Assembly (NCBI GenBank): GCA_964631945.1
Contig: CAZWAY010000027.1
Location: 12,695-76,694, forward strand
Length of the DNA: 64,000 nt
Direction: 5' to 3'
Source of the DNA: JABFRZ01 sp964631945
Lineage (GTDB): Bacteria; Planctomycetota; UBA1135; GCA-002686595
Part shown: piece by piece, positions 7,970-17,081 of the stretch
Position numbering within the stretch: position 1 is the first letter of the stretch
Layout of the letters: each line of letters begins with the position of its first letter
Program-made: the position numbers and the translations under genes
Notes under the pieces: model-generated
What the model was told of the DNA's origin: nothing
What the model saw: only the letters and a program-made list of their open reading frames with translations
Databases searched by the model: none

Positions 7970-9499
7970 GTGCCGTACCCGTTCGACGAGCCGACGCGGG
8001 CCGTGCTGGCCTATGCCCTGCCGGCCGCGCTCGCGCTGCTGGCGCTGGGCTGGCCGTGGGTCGCGCGGCGCGAGGAGCGCGCGCTCGCGCGCATCCATAC
8101 CGGCCTGCTCGCGCTCGCGACGCTGCTCGGCTTCGGCCTGTACACCAACGCCAACTGGCAGAACGGGCGCTACTTCAACCCCTACGAGTTCTTCCACTAC
8201 TACGTGGGCGCGAAGTACGCGCCCGAGCTGGGCTACACGCGCCTCTACGACGCGGCCGTGCTGGTGGACCGCGAGACGGGCTTCGCGCCCGGCTCGAACG
8301 ACCTCGCCAACCTGGACGCGCACCACGGCGGGCCCGAGTACAAGCGCCTGACGGCCGTGTACGCCGAGGGGGCGGCCATCCGCGCGCCCTTCACGCCCGC
8401 GCGCTGGGCCGAGTTCACGCGCGACGTGACCTTCTTCCGCGCCGAGCTGAAGCCCGAGATGTGGGCGCAGCTCCTGCACGACAAGGGCTACAACGCGACG
8501 CCCGTGTGGACGCTCCTCGGCGGAACCCTGGCCGGCTGGGTGCCGGCCACCAGCCGCGCGGCGCTGCGCCCCTTGGTGGCGCTCGACGTCCTGTTGCTGC
8601 TGGGCGCGATCGCGTGCGTGGCCTGGGCCTTCGGAGCGCGCGCGGCGCTGTTCGCCGCCGCGCTGTACCTGACGCACCACTGCACCAGCCACGCGCACTT
8701 CCGGGCCGCGTTCCTGCGCACGGACTGGCTGTTCGCGCTGGTGGCCTCGCTGTGCTGCCTGAAGAAGGAGCGGCCCCTCCTGGGCGGCCTGCTGCTGGCG
8801 TGGTCGGCGCTGCTGCGCATGTTCCCGCTGCTGTTCGCGCTCGGGCCGCTGGCGGTCGTCGGCTGGAGCCTGGTGCGGCGCGCGGATCCGCGCCGCGCGC
8901 AGGCGCTGCGCTTCGCGGCCGGCTTCGCGCTCGGGTTGGCGCTGCTGTTCGGAGCCTCGCTCGCGCTGGAGGGCGGACTCGGCGCCTGGCGCGAGTTCCT
9001 GGCCAAGATCGTCGAGCACGACGAGCGCCCGGCCTCGGACACGCTGGGCTTCAAGAAGCTCTTCACCTGGTCGATCGCCTTCCGCCGCGACCAGGGCCCC
9101 GAGCTGCGCGCGCACTTCGCCGCACTGCGCCCGCTGTGGTGGACGTGCCAGGCGCTGTTCGTGGCCGGATTGGCCTGGCTCGTGCGCCGGCGGCCCCTGC
9201 ACGAGGCACTCGGGCTCTCCTTCGCGCTGGTGTGGTGCGCCGCGACGCCGGCCTACTACTACTACGCCTTTCTGCTCGTGCCGCTGCTCTTCTTCGTCGA
9301 GCGCGCCCGACGGCCGAGCGGCGCGCTCGGCCTGGCGCTGGTCTTCGCCACCAGCCTGTTCGCGCGCGCCTTCCAGGCCAGCCCCACCTTCGGGGGCTAC
9401 TTCGCCTTCAAGCTCTCGCTGGTGATGGGCGCCCTGGCGCTCTACCTGGTGCTGGAGGCCGCGCTCGAAGCACGCCGCTCGCGCCCAGCACCGCCCTGA
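7970..9499 (+). CDS. polytopic membrane protein, probable GT87-like (DUF2029) mannosyltransferase
   Basis: This 509-residue protein starts at GTG 7970, 8 bp after the preceding small membrane protein. About ten hydrophobic segments run through it, with a large external loop after the first two (residues ~60-180, WQNGRYFNPYEFFHYYVGAK and onward). The middle motif FLRTDWLFALVASLCCL and the pattern of short loops with Asp/Arg resemble GT-C polyprenol-phosphate sugar transferases of the GT87/DUF2029 type. The TM topology is clear from sequence. The enzyme class is an inference from fold-like pattern, not from a diagnostic catalytic motif. The last TM segments end at YLVLEAALEAR. Confidence 0.6.
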   Translation: MPYPFDEPTRAVLAYALPAALALLALGWPWVARREERALARIHTGLLALATLLGFGLYTNANWQNGRYFNPYEFFHYYVGAKYAPELGYTRLYDAAVLVDRETGFAPGSNDLANLDAHHGGPEYKRLTAVYAEGAAIRAPFTPARWAEFTRDVTFFRAELKPEMWAQLLHDKGYNATPVWTLLGGTLAGWVPATSRAALRPLVALDVLLLLGAIACVAWAFGARAALFAAALYLTHHCTSHAHFRAAFLRTDWLFALVASLCCLKKERPLLGGLLLAWSALLRMFPLLFALGPLAVVGWSLVRRADPRRAQALRFAAGFALGLALLFGASLALEGGLGAWREFLAKIVEHDERPASDTLGFKKLFTWSIAFRRDQGPELRAHFAALRPLWWTCQALFVAGLAWLVRRRPLHEALGLSFALVWCAATPAYYYYAFLLVPLLFFVERARRPSGALGLALVFATSLFARAFQASPTFGGYFAFKLSLVMGALALYLVLEAALEARRSRPAPP

Positions 9500-9556
9500 T
9501 CGCGCCCTGTTCCTTCGCGGGGATCACGGCAGGGACCTGGCCTCTGCCGACCGGCC

Positions 9557-11122
9557 CTACTCCCACTCGATCGTGCCGGGCGGCTTGCTCGAGATGTCGA
9601 GCACGACCCGGTTGATGCCGCGCACCTCGTTGATGATGCGGTTCGAGATGCGCGCGAGCAGGTCCTTCGGGAGCTCGACCCAGTCGGCGGTCATGCCGTC
9701 CTCGGACTGCACCAGGCGGATCGCGCAGGCCTCCTCGTAGGTACGCTGATCGCCCATCACGCCCACCGATTTCACCGGCAGCAGCACGGCGAAGTACTGC
9801 CACAGGCCCTTGTGGGCGCCGGCGGCCTCGATCTCGGTCGTGACGATGTGGTCGGCCTCGCGCAGCGCGTGCAGGCGCTCGCGCGTGAGCTCGCCCAGGC
9901 AGCGCACGGCCAGGCCCGGGCCGGGGAAGGGCTGGCGGTCGACGATCTCTGGCGCGAGCCCGAGGTGCCGGCCGATGGCGCGCACCTCGTCCTTGAACAG
10001 CTCGCGCAGCGGCTCGACCAGCTGCATGTCGAGGTCGGCCGGCAGCCCGCCCACGTTGTGGTGGCTCTTGATCACGGCCGTGTTGCCGCCGTGCACGTTG
10101 ACCGACTCGATCACGTCGGGGTAGAGCGTGCCCTGGCCGAGGAAGCGTGCGTGCTCGAAGCGCTTGGCCTCGCGCCGGAAGACCTCGACGAACTCGCGCC
10201 CGATCGACTTGCGCTTGGCCTCGGGCTCGGTCACGCCGCGCAGCTTGCCCAGGAACTGGTCGGCGGCGTCGACCACGCACAGGTCCAGGTGGAAGTGCTG
10301 GCCGAAGACGCGCTCGACCGTCTCGCGCTCGTGCTTGCGCAACAGACCGTTGTCCACGAAGATGCAGTGCAGGCGCGCACCGATGGCCTGGTGCACGATC
10401 AGCGCCGCGACCGAGCTGTCGACCCCGCCCGAGAGCCCGAGCACGACCTCGCCCTCCGTGCCCACCAGGGCCCGGATCGCGCGCACCTCGCGCTCGACGA
10501 TCGAACCCGCGGTCCAGTCGCCGGGCAGGGCGCACACGCGCCACACGAAGTTCTCGAGCAGCTCGCGTCCGCGCACGGTGTGCGTGACCTCGGGGTGGAA
10601 CTGCACGCCGAAGAAGCCGCGGCGCTCGTCGCCCACGGCCGCGAACTCGCAGTCGGGCGAACTCGCAAGCGTGCGGAAGCCGGCCGGCACGCGCGCGACC
10701 TTGTCGCCGTGGCTCATCCACACCACCGTGCGCCCGGCGATGGCCTCGAGCACCCCCGCCGGGTGCTGGACCTCGATCGAGGTGCGCCCGAACTCGCGCT
10801 TGGCGGCCGCCAGGACCTCGCCACCCAGGGCCTGCATCATCCACTGCATGCCGTAGCAGATGCCGAGCACGGGCACGCCCAGCTCGAGCAGCTCGCGCGG
10901 GACCGCGGGTGCGTCGCTCGCGTACACCGAGGCCGGCCCGCCCGACAGGATGATGCCGGCCAGGTTCATGCGCCGCGCGGTCTCCAGCGCGCGCGCGGGC
11001 GGCGCGATCTCCGACCACACCGAGGCCTCGCGCACGCGCCGCGCGATCAGCTGGGCGTACTGCGCCCCGAGATCCACCACCAGGATCCCGCGCGGCGTCT
11101 GGGCTCGCGGCGCTGCGCTCAT
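9557..11122 (-). CDS. guaA: GMP synthase (glutamine-hydrolysing)
   Basis: GuaA converts XMP to GMP using ATP and glutamine. The 521-residue protein has an N-terminal class I glutamine amidotransferase: ILVVDLGAQYAQLIARR, nucleophile Cys in LGICYGMQW (~residue 95), and HPEV (~185). The ATP pyrophosphatase domain follows with its P-loop LGLSGGVDSSVAA (~237), and then the dimerisation domain ending KPPGTIEWE, the canonical GuaA C-terminus. Start ATG 11122 overlaps the guaB stop as ATGA, so the two enzymes of the IMP-to-GMP branch are translationally coupled in the order guaB-guaA. Confidence 0.97.
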   Translation of the reverse strand: MSAAPRAQTPRGILVVDLGAQYAQLIARRVREASVWSEIAPPARALETARRMNLAGIILSGGPASVYASDAPAVPRELLELGVPVLGICYGMQWMMQALGGEVLAAAKREFGRTSIEVQHPAGVLEAIAGRTVVWMSHGDKVARVPAGFRTLASSPDCEFAAVGDERRGFFGVQFHPEVTHTVRGRELLENFVWRVCALPGDWTAGSIVEREVRAIRALVGTEGEVVLGLSGGVDSSVAALIVHQAIGARLHCIFVDNGLLRKHERETVERVFGQHFHLDLCVVDAADQFLGKLRGVTEPEAKRKSIGREFVEVFRREAKRFEHARFLGQGTLYPDVIESVNVHGGNTAVIKSHHNVGGLPADLDMQLVEPLRELFKDEVRAIGRHLGLAPEIVDRQPFPGPGLAVRCLGELTRERLHALREADHIVTTEIEAAGAHKGLWQYFAVLLPVKSVGVMGDQRTYEEACAIRLVQSEDGMTADWVELPKDLLARISNRIINEVRGINRVVLDISSKPPGTIEWE

Positions 11123-12621
11123 TCCTGGAAGTAGTTCGGGGATTCCTTGGTGATGACCACGTCGTGCGGATGGCTCTCGCGCTGGCCGGCCGAGGTCACG
11201 CGCACGAATTGCGCCGTCTGCCACAGCTCGGGGATCGTGCGCGCGCCGCAGTAGCCCATGCCCGCGCGCACGCCGCCCACCAGCTGGTAGACGAAGGCCG
11301 AGAGCTTGCCCTTGTAGGGCACCATGCCCTCGATGCCCTCGGGCACGAGCTTGTGCAGCTCCTTCACGTCGCCCTGGCGATAGCGCTCCTTGCCGCCCTC
11401 GACCATGGCGCCGAGCGAGCCCATGCCGCGCACCGACTTGAAGGTGCGCCCGCGCGACAGGATCGTCTCGCCCGGGCTCTCCTCCACGCCCGCGAACAGG
11501 CTGCCGATCATGGCGCACGAGGCGCCCGCGGCCAGGGCCTTGGTGACGTCGCCCGAGAAGCGCACGCCGCCGTCCGAGATGACCGGCACGTCGCTCTTCG
11601 CCAGGGCGCGCGCGATCCACTGCACCGCGCTGAACTGCGGCACGCCCACCCCGGCCACCACGCGCGTGGTGCAGATCGAGCCCGGCCCGATGCCGACCTT
11701 GACGCCATCCGCGCCCGCGCGCACCAGCGCCAGGGCCGCGCCCGGGGTGGCCACGTTGCCGGCCACCACGTCGACGGCGTGCTTCTGCTTGAGCTCGCGC
11801 ACGGTCTCGATCACGTTGGCCGAGTGCCCGTGGGCGGTGTCGACCACCAGCACGTCGACCCCGGCCGCGACCAGGCCCTCCGAACGCTCGAAGTCGCGCA
11901 CGCCCACGGCCGCGCCCACGCGCAGCCGGCCGCGGTCGTCGGTGGCCGAGCTCGGGAAGGCCTCGAGCATGTCGAGGTCCTTCATCGTGATCAGGCCGCA
12001 CAGGCGCCCGCGCGGGTCGGCGATGATCAGCTTCTCGATCTTGTGCTTGTAGAGCAGGTTGCGCGCCTCCTCGAGCGAGGTCCCGGGCGGCGCCGTGACC
12101 AGGCGCTCGGAGGTCATCACGCGCGCCACCGGAGTGTCGTCGGAGGTCTGGAAGCGGCAGTCGCGGCGCGTGAGGATCCCGACCACGGTCTGGCCCTCGA
12201 CGATCGGCAGGCCGGAGATGTTCTGGCGCGCCATGATCTCGCGCGCCTGGGCCATGGTGGCGGTGGGCGGCAGCGTGACCGGATCGACGATGATGCCGTT
12301 GGCCGAGCGCTTGACCTTGTCGACCTCGCGGATCTGGCCCTCGATCGTCAGGTTGCGGTGGATGATGCCGATGCCGCCCTCGCGCGCGAGCGTCACCGCC
12401 AGGCGCCACTCGGTGACCGTGTCCATCGCGGCCGAGGACAGCGGGATGCGCAGCGCGACGTTGCGCGAGAAGCGCGTGGTCACGTCGACCGCGCGCGGCA
12501 AGAGGTCGGAGTGGGCCGGGACCAGGAGGACGTCGTCGAAGGTCAGGCCTTCGGGCATCCTCTCGCCGTCGAAGGGGGCCCCGAGTCCGGAGCCGGCGGG
12601 AGCGGGAGGCTGGATTGCCAT
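11119..12621 (-). CDS. guaB: IMP dehydrogenase
   Basis: GuaB oxidises IMP to XMP with NAD, the committed step to GMP. The 500-residue protein begins the TIM barrel at LTFDDVLLVPAHSD. It carries two CBS domains inserted at ~residues 105-225, the regulatory Bateman module. The catalytic loop is GIGPGSICTTRVVAGVG, with Cys near 310, followed by SDGGVRFSGDVTKALAAGA and the flap near GYCGARTIPEL. Start ATG 12621 lies 6 nt after the -10 TATCCT, so the transcript appears leaderless, and no Shine-Dalgarno is present. The upstream in-frame ATG at 12663 would precede the promoter and is rejected. Confidence 0.97.
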   Translation of the reverse strand: MAIQPPAPAGSGLGAPFDGERMPEGLTFDDVLLVPAHSDLLPRAVDVTTRFSRNVALRIPLSSAAMDTVTEWRLAVTLAREGGIGIIHRNLTIEGQIREVDKVKRSANGIIVDPVTLPPTATMAQAREIMARQNISGLPIVEGQTVVGILTRRDCRFQTSDDTPVARVMTSERLVTAPPGTSLEEARNLLYKHKIEKLIIADPRGRLCGLITMKDLDMLEAFPSSATDDRGRLRVGAAVGVRDFERSEGLVAAGVDVLVVDTAHGHSANVIETVRELKQKHAVDVVAGNVATPGAALALVRAGADGVKVGIGPGSICTTRVVAGVGVPQFSAVQWIARALAKSDVPVISDGGVRFSGDVTKALAAGASCAMIGSLFAGVEESPGETILSRGRTFKSVRGMGSLGAMVEGGKERYRQGDVKELHKLVPEGIEGMVPYKGKLSAFVYQLVGGVRAGMGYCGARTIPELWQTAQFVRVTSAGQRESHPHDVVITKESPNYFQE

Positions 12622-12627
12622 CGGACG

Positions 12628-12656
12628 AGGATAGCGATGGTCCGAGGCCGCTCCAA
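12628..12656 (-). promoter_or_regulatory. guaBA promoter, leaderless
   Basis: Minus strand: TTGGAG (12656-12651), exactly 17 bp, TATCCT (12633-12628), then 6 nt to the guaB ATG at 12621. Both elements and spacing fit the pattern seen before tRNA-Pro in this window. Confidence 0.68.
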
Positions 12657-12682
12657 GGCCCACGCGCGCGCGCGAACGGGCA

Positions 12683-12730
12683 CGAAAAAGGGCCCGAACC
12701 CCCGGCCCGAAGGCTGGAGAGTCCGGGCCC
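12683..12730 (-). terminator. Rho-independent-type hairpin with T5 tract
   Basis: On the minus strand GGGCCCG (12730-12724) pairs with CGGGCCC (12696-12690), enclosing an inner UUCG-capped helix (GCC-TTCG-GGC), and is followed by TTTTT at 12689-12685. It lies just upstream of the guaB promoter. No protein gene on the minus strand ends here, which suggests a short non-coding transcript or protection of the guaB promoter from readthrough. Confidence 0.5.
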
Positions 12731-12843
12731 CGAAGGAGGAGATAGGCGGGCCTTTCGGAAGCGCGCCGGACGGCGCTGGAGGGAAACCAGGGCTCTCTTC
12801 CCGGGCTAGGCGCTCGACCGCGGCGGGGCCAGACGGCTCACTA
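12683..12843 (-). ncRNA. candidate small RNA with C-rich anti-Shine-Dalgarno segment
   Basis: The 276-bp gap between guaB and the Gfo/Idh fusion has no convincing ORF. On the minus strand it contains several GC hairpins (for example around CGCCGTCCGGCG), then an unpaired pyrimidine run TATCTCCTCCTT (12752-12731 region). That run is complementary to a Shine-Dalgarno sequence. A U-tailed terminator follows. A weak TTGAGG...TAGTGA pair near 12862-12837 could be its promoter, but the spacing is only about 15 bp. Existence of the RNA is inference only. Confidence 0.25.
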
Positions 12844-12897
12844 GTGGCCGGTGGAGAGCCTCAAGCTCGCCCCCACGACTCTCCGAGTCGGCTTCTC

Positions 12898-15096
12898 GTG
12901 CAGGAAACCCTCGACCCTGGTGCCCCGGCCTCCGCCACGCGGCCGCTCCCGGCCGGGCCGGCGGCGCTCGCGACGCGGCGCACGCGCGTGGCCCTGGTGG
13001 GCACGGGCTACATCGCCGACACGCACCTCGAGGCCCTGCGCGAGGTGCCCGAGGTCGAGGTCGTGGCGCTGTGCGACGTGTTGCTCGCGCGCGCGCGCGC
13101 GGCCGCGCGCCGGCACGGCGTGGCGGCGGCCGTGCAGTCGCCGGCCGAGCTCCCGGCCCTGGGCGTGGACGTGGTGCACCTGTGCGTGCCGCCCGACTTG
13201 CACGCGCGCCTGACGCGCGAGTGCCTGGAGCTGGGCCTCGCGGTCTTCGTCGAGAAGCCGCTGGCGCTCGCCAGCGACGAGGCCCGCGCGCTGTTCGAGC
13301 TGGCGGCCGCGCGCGGGCGCGTGCTGGGCGCGAACCACAACGCCGCCTTCCACCCGGCCTTCGTGCGCCTGCTGGAGCGCGCGCAGAGCGGTGCGATCGG
13401 GAGGATCGAGCACGTCGACGTGCACCTCTCGGTGCCCCTGCGCCAGCTGGACGCGCGCGACTTCTCGCACTGGATGTTCCGCGAGCCGCGCAACATCGTG
13501 TTCGAGCAGGCCGTGCACCCCTTCTCGCAGCTGGTGCGCCTGGTCGGGCGGCCGCTCGAGGTCCAGCCCCAGGTGCTGGCCACGCGCGAGCTCGCCGCCG
13601 GCCGGCCCTTCCCCGAGCGCTGGGCCGTGGCCGCGCGCGCCGAGCGCGGAACGGTCCAGCTGCACCTGGCCTTCGGCGCGACCTTCGCCCAGAGCACGCT
13701 GGCCGTGCGCGGCTCGGACGGCGCGCTCGCCGCCGACCTCCTGCGCAACACGCTGCAGGAGGAGCGCAAGACGCCCTGGCTCGACTTCTGGGATGCCTAC
13801 CTGGCCAGCGCACGGCGCGGCACGGCCCTGATCCGCGACGCGCGCGCGAACCTGTTCCAGTACCTGCGCCAGACGCTGCGCCTCGCGCCGCGCGGCGACG
13901 CCTTCTACGCCGGCATGCGCGCCTCGATCCGCGCCTTCCACGCGGCCTACCGCGCCGGCCGCGCGCCCAGCGGCGACGCGCGCGAGGTCGCGGCCGTGCT
14001 GGAGTGGTGCGAGGCCTGCGTACGCCAGCTGCCCGCGCACCGGCCGGCGCCCGCGCTGGCCTTCGAGCCGCGCGCGCCGCGCGCGGGCGAGGTGGTCGTG
14101 CTGGGCGCCAGCGGTTTCATCGGCCAGCCCACGCTGCGCGCGCTGCTGGCGCGCGGCCTGCCGGTGACGGCCGCCGTGCGCCGCGCGCCGAACCTGGCTC
14201 CCGAGCTCGAGCGCGCGGCGCGCGCGGGCGAGCTGCGGCTCGTGCGCGCCGAGCTCGAGGACCGCGCCGCCCTGGCCCAGGCCATCCGTGGCGCGCGCGT
14301 GGTGTTGCACCTCGCCACCGGCGGCGGCGGTAGCTGGGAGGAGGTCCAGCGCGCCATGGTGGCCGGCTCGCGCGCCCTGGCCGAGGTCTGCGTGGAGGAG
14401 CGCGTCGAGCGCCTGGTGTACGTGTCCTCGATCGCGGCCCTGTACCTCGGGCCCGACTGCGGCGCGAGCCTGATCGACGACGCCGACGGGACCGACCCGC
14501 GGCCCGCGGCGCGCGCGCTGTATGCGCGCGGGAAGATCGCGGCCGAGGCCACGCTGCGCGAGCTGGCGCGCACGCGCGGGCTCGCGCTCACGATCGTGCG
14601 CCCGGGCGTGGTGCTGGGCGCCGAGGCGCCGTTTCAGCACTCCGGCCTCGGCCTGTGGGTGCGCGACAACCACTGCGTCGGCTGGGGCCGCGGCGAGCGC
14701 CCGCTGCCGCTGGTGCTGGTCGAGGACGTGGCCGACGCGCTGGCGCGTCTGGCCGCGCACCCCGGCCCGGAGTTCGACGGTCAGGCCCTGAACCTCGCGG
14801 CGCGCGTGCCGCTCTCGGCGGCCGAGCTGGTCGCCTACGCCGCGCACCATGGCGGGCGCGACCTCCGCTTCCACCCGCGCGCGCTGGCGCTCTCGCAGGC
14901 CATGGAGATCGGCAAGTGGCTGGTCAAGAAGGCCGGCGGCCGGCGCGACCCCTTCCCGAGCTACCGCGACCTGAAGAGCCGCTCGCTGTGGCCCGCCTTC
15001 GCCTGCCGCCGCGCGCGCGAGGGGCTCGGCTGGACGCCGTGCGAGGAGCCGCACGAGTTCCTGCGCCGGCTGTTCCCGGAGCGGGCCGCTCCGTGA
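12898..15096 (+). CDS. fusion: Gfo/Idh/MocA oxidoreductase + NAD-dependent epimerase/dehydratase
   Basis: This 732-residue two-domain protein starts at GTG 12898. Residues ~28-375 are a Gfo/Idh/MocA dehydrogenase: Rossmann start VALVGTGYIADTHLEAL, the EKP motif (VFVEKPLALAS, ~115) and the helix with ANHNAAFHPAF. Residues ~395-715 are an extended SDR: VVVLGASGFIGQPTLRALL as the NAD-binding GxxGxxG, VYVSSIAALYLG, and the YARGKIAAE active site (Tyr-x3-Lys). Both domains act on sugars or sugar nucleotides, so this may combine two consecutive steps of a surface-polysaccharide pathway. The GT4 gene downstream overlaps it as GTGA, supporting that context. The start is the best of several GTG options. 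Confidence 0.82.
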   Translation: MQETLDPGAPASATRPLPAGPAALATRRTRVALVGTGYIADTHLEALREVPEVEVVALCDVLLARARAAARRHGVAAAVQSPAELPALGVDVVHLCVPPDLHARLTRECLELGLAVFVEKPLALASDEARALFELAAARGRVLGANHNAAFHPAFVRLLERAQSGAIGRIEHVDVHLSVPLRQLDARDFSHWMFREPRNIVFEQAVHPFSQLVRLVGRPLEVQPQVLATRELAAGRPFPERWAVAARAERGTVQLHLAFGATFAQSTLAVRGSDGALAADLLRNTLQEERKTPWLDFWDAYLASARRGTALIRDARANLFQYLRQTLRLAPRGDAFYAGMRASIRAFHAAYRAGRAPSGDAREVAAVLEWCEACVRQLPAHRPAPALAFEPRAPRAGEVVVLGASGFIGQPTLRALLARGLPVTAAVRRAPNLAPELERAARAGELRLVRAELEDRAALAQAIRGARVVLHLATGGGGSWEEVQRAMVAGSRALAEVCVEERVERLVYVSSIAALYLGPDCGASLIDDADGTDPRPAARALYARGKIAAEATLRELARTRGLALTIVRPGVVLGAEAPFQHSGLGLWVRDNHCVGWGRGERPLPLVLVEDVADALARLAAHPGPEFDGQALNLAARVPLSAAELVAYAAHHGGRDLRFHPRALALSQAMEIGKWLVKKAGGRRDPFPSYRDLKSRSLWPAFACRRAREGLGWTPCEEPHEFLRRLFPERAAP

Positions 15097-16214
15097 GCGC
15101 GCGGCTCCTGCACGTCTTCTCGACCTTCGCTCCCGGCGGACCGCAGGTGCGCACGGCGCGGCTCCTGCCCGCGCTGCCGCGCGACTGGAAGCACGCCATC
15201 CTCGCGCTCGACGGCTGCACGGACGCGCGCACGCTGCTCGCGCCCGCGCTGGCGGTCGAGCTGCTGGAGGCCCCGCCCCGCGCGGGCACGCCGCGCACGA
15301 CCCTGGCGCTGGCGCGGCGGCTGCGCCGGCTGCGGCCGGACCTGCTCCTGACCTACAACTTCGGCGCGCTGGATGCGCTCCTGGCCGCGCGCCTGGTCGG
15401 CCTGCGGGCCGTCGTGCACCACGAGGACGGTTTTCGCCCCGACGAGGTGGCGGGCTTCAAGCGCCGCCGCGAGTGGGCCCGGCGCCTGGTGCTGGGCGGC
15501 ACGCGCGCCGTGATCGTGCCCTCGTTCCGGCTCGAGCAGCTGGCGCGCGAGCGCTGGAAGCTCGCGCCCGCGCTGCTGCGGCGCATCCCGAACGGGCTCG
15601 ACTGCGCCGAGTTCGCGGCGCGCGACGGCAACCCGGCGCGGCGCGCCGAGCTCGGCATCCCGCCCCAGGCGGTGGTCGTGGGCTACGTCGGCCACCTGCG
15701 GCCCGAGAAGAACCCCGTGCGCCTGGTGGAGGCCCTGCGCGAGGTCGCGCCCGGCGTGCCGCCCCCGCACGCGCTGATCCTCGGCGACGGGCCCGAGCGC
15801 GCGCGCGTCGAGCAACGCGCGCGCGAACTCGGGCTGACGGCGCGCGTGCACCTGGTCGGCCATCGTCCCACGCCGCGCGACGACTACCGCGCGATGGACG
15901 TGTTCGCGCTCTCCTCCGACACCGAGCAGATGCCGGTGGCCCTGCTCGAGGCCATGGCGAGCGCACTACCGGTGGTCGCCACCGACGTGGGCGACGTGCG
16001 CCGCGTCCTGCCGGACGAGCAGGCGCGCTTCGTGGTGCCGCTCGCGCCCGCTCCGGCCGCCGCCCTGGGCCGCGCCCTGGGGGAACTCGCGGCCGACGCC
16101 GCGCTGCGCCGCACGCTGGGCGCCGCCAACCGCGCGCGCGTCGAGCGCGAATACTCCTTCGGCGGGATGGTCGCGGCCTACCGCGAGGTCTACGCCAGGG
16201 CGCTCGCTCGCTAG
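15093..16214 (+). CDS. GT4-family glycosyltransferase
   Basis: This 373-residue GT-B enzyme has the N-terminal acceptor domain opening LLHVFSTFAPGGPQVRTARL. The C-terminal donor domain contains VGYVGHLRPEKNPVRLVEAL (~200), ALILGDGPERARVE (~238) and the EX7E-type site DTEQMPVALLEAMASALPVV (~285-305). These are hallmarks of GT4 retaining glycosyltransferases that transfer from nucleotide sugars to polysaccharide or lipid-linked acceptors in the cytoplasm. GTG 15093 overlaps the stop of the fusion gene. The sugar is not predictable from sequence. Confidence 0.88.
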   Translation: MSARLLHVFSTFAPGGPQVRTARLLPALPRDWKHAILALDGCTDARTLLAPALAVELLEAPPRAGTPRTTLALARRLRRLRPDLLLTYNFGALDALLAARLVGLRAVVHHEDGFRPDEVAGFKRRREWARRLVLGGTRAVIVPSFRLEQLARERWKLAPALLRRIPNGLDCAEFAARDGNPARRAELGIPPQAVVVGYVGHLRPEKNPVRLVEALREVAPGVPPPHALILGDGPERARVEQRARELGLTARVHLVGHRPTPRDDYRAMDVFALSSDTEQMPVALLEAMASALPVVATDVGDVRRVLPDEQARFVVPLAPAPAAALGRALGELAADAALRRTLGAANRARVEREYSFGGMVAAYREVYARALAR

Positions 16215-16233
16215 TCCGGGCCGCTCGCGCGCT

Positions 16234-16956
16234 TCACTGGCGCCGGCGCCAGCCGCGGCCGCGCAGCATCCACAGCGCGGTGCGCAGCAGGATGGCGCAG
16301 TCGAGTCGCCAGCCGAGCTCGCGGCCGTAGCGCCGGTTGAGCTCCAGCTTGGTCCGATAGGCCTCGGCGTCGCCGTGGTCGGTGTAGCCCTGGGTGACCT
16401 GCGCGTAGCCGGTCAGGCCGGGCTTGAGCACCAGGCGCTCGCGGAACTGCGGGCAGTGGCGCGCCGCCCAGCGTTCGGTCGAGAGCATCTCCGGGCGCGG
16501 GCCGATCAGGCTCATGTCGCCGGCCAGCACGTTCCACAGCTGCGGCAGCTCGTCGAGGTGCGTGTTGCGCAGGAAGCGCCCGAAGCGCGTGGCGCGCGCG
16601 TGATCGTCGCCCGGCTGGTCCAGCAACGTGCGGAACTTGTAGAGCACGAAGGGCCGCCCGCGCCAGCCCACGCGCCGCTGGGCGAAGAGCACCTTGCGTG
16701 GGCCCCCGTGCACACACGCGGTCACGAGCGCGATCGGCAGCGCCAAGCACACGGCCGGAAGGACGAGGACGAGCGTGGCCGCGAGCAGGAACGGGGAGCG
16801 CACGAGACGCGCATAGGTCCCGCGTGGAGCGAGGCGTTGCCAGTCCTCGTCGGCGAGGTCCCAGGGCCACGCGGCCCGCACGCGGCCGCCGCGCGCGGGC
16901 GCGCCGAAGGCCTCGTGCGCGGCCGACGTCGCCAGGGTTTCCAGCTCGATGCTCAA
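16234..16956 (-). CDS. polyprenyl-phosphate sugar-1-phosphate transferase (bacterial sugar transferase)
   Basis: This 240-residue enzyme of the WbaP/WcaJ C-terminal type loads the first sugar phosphate onto undecaprenyl phosphate. Features in order: a membrane re-entrant helix (~50-75, FLLAATLVLVLPAVCLALPI), FAQRRVGWRGRPFVLYKFRT, FGRFLRNTHLDELPQLWNVL, MSLIGPRPEM, and LKPGLTGYAQV. It lacks the large N-terminal CoA-binding-like domain of longer members. The start is uncertain. TTG 16956 is preferred because codons between it and GTG 17028 have clearly more A/T at third positions than the gene. It runs convergently to the GT4 gene 19 bp away and is probably part of the same polysaccharide function. 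Confidence 0.83.
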   Translation of the reverse strand: MSIELETLATSAAHEAFGAPARGGRVRAAWPWDLADEDWQRLAPRGTYARLVRSPFLLAATLVLVLPAVCLALPIALVTACVHGGPRKVLFAQRRVGWRGRPFVLYKFRTLLDQPGDDHARATRFGRFLRNTHLDELPQLWNVLAGDMSLIGPRPEMLSTERWAARHCPQFRERLVLKPGLTGYAQVTQGYTDHGDAEAYRTKLELNRRYGRELGWRLDCAILLRTALWMLRGRGWRRRQ

Positions 16957-17081
16957 GGTTCGCGGGGCCCGGGGAACTGTCCATCGGCCCGGAGGCGCCT
17001 GGAACTCGACCCTCTTCCGCGCGCGCACTCCGCGGTCCTGCGCCCAGGCCGGGCCTGGGCCGCGACGAACGCCCCGCCACC

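Noticed and set aside
12661..12897. RNase P RNA or SRP RNA, because of a GAGAGTCCGGGC-like string
   Set aside because: The region is too short and lacks the other universally conserved RNase P and SRP core motifs.
12841..15054. Long minus-strand open frame opposite the Gfo/Idh-epimerase gene
   Set aside because: Its translation is a His/Arg/Gln-rich mirror of a well-supported enzyme on the other strand; such antisense frames are common in GC-rich DNA.
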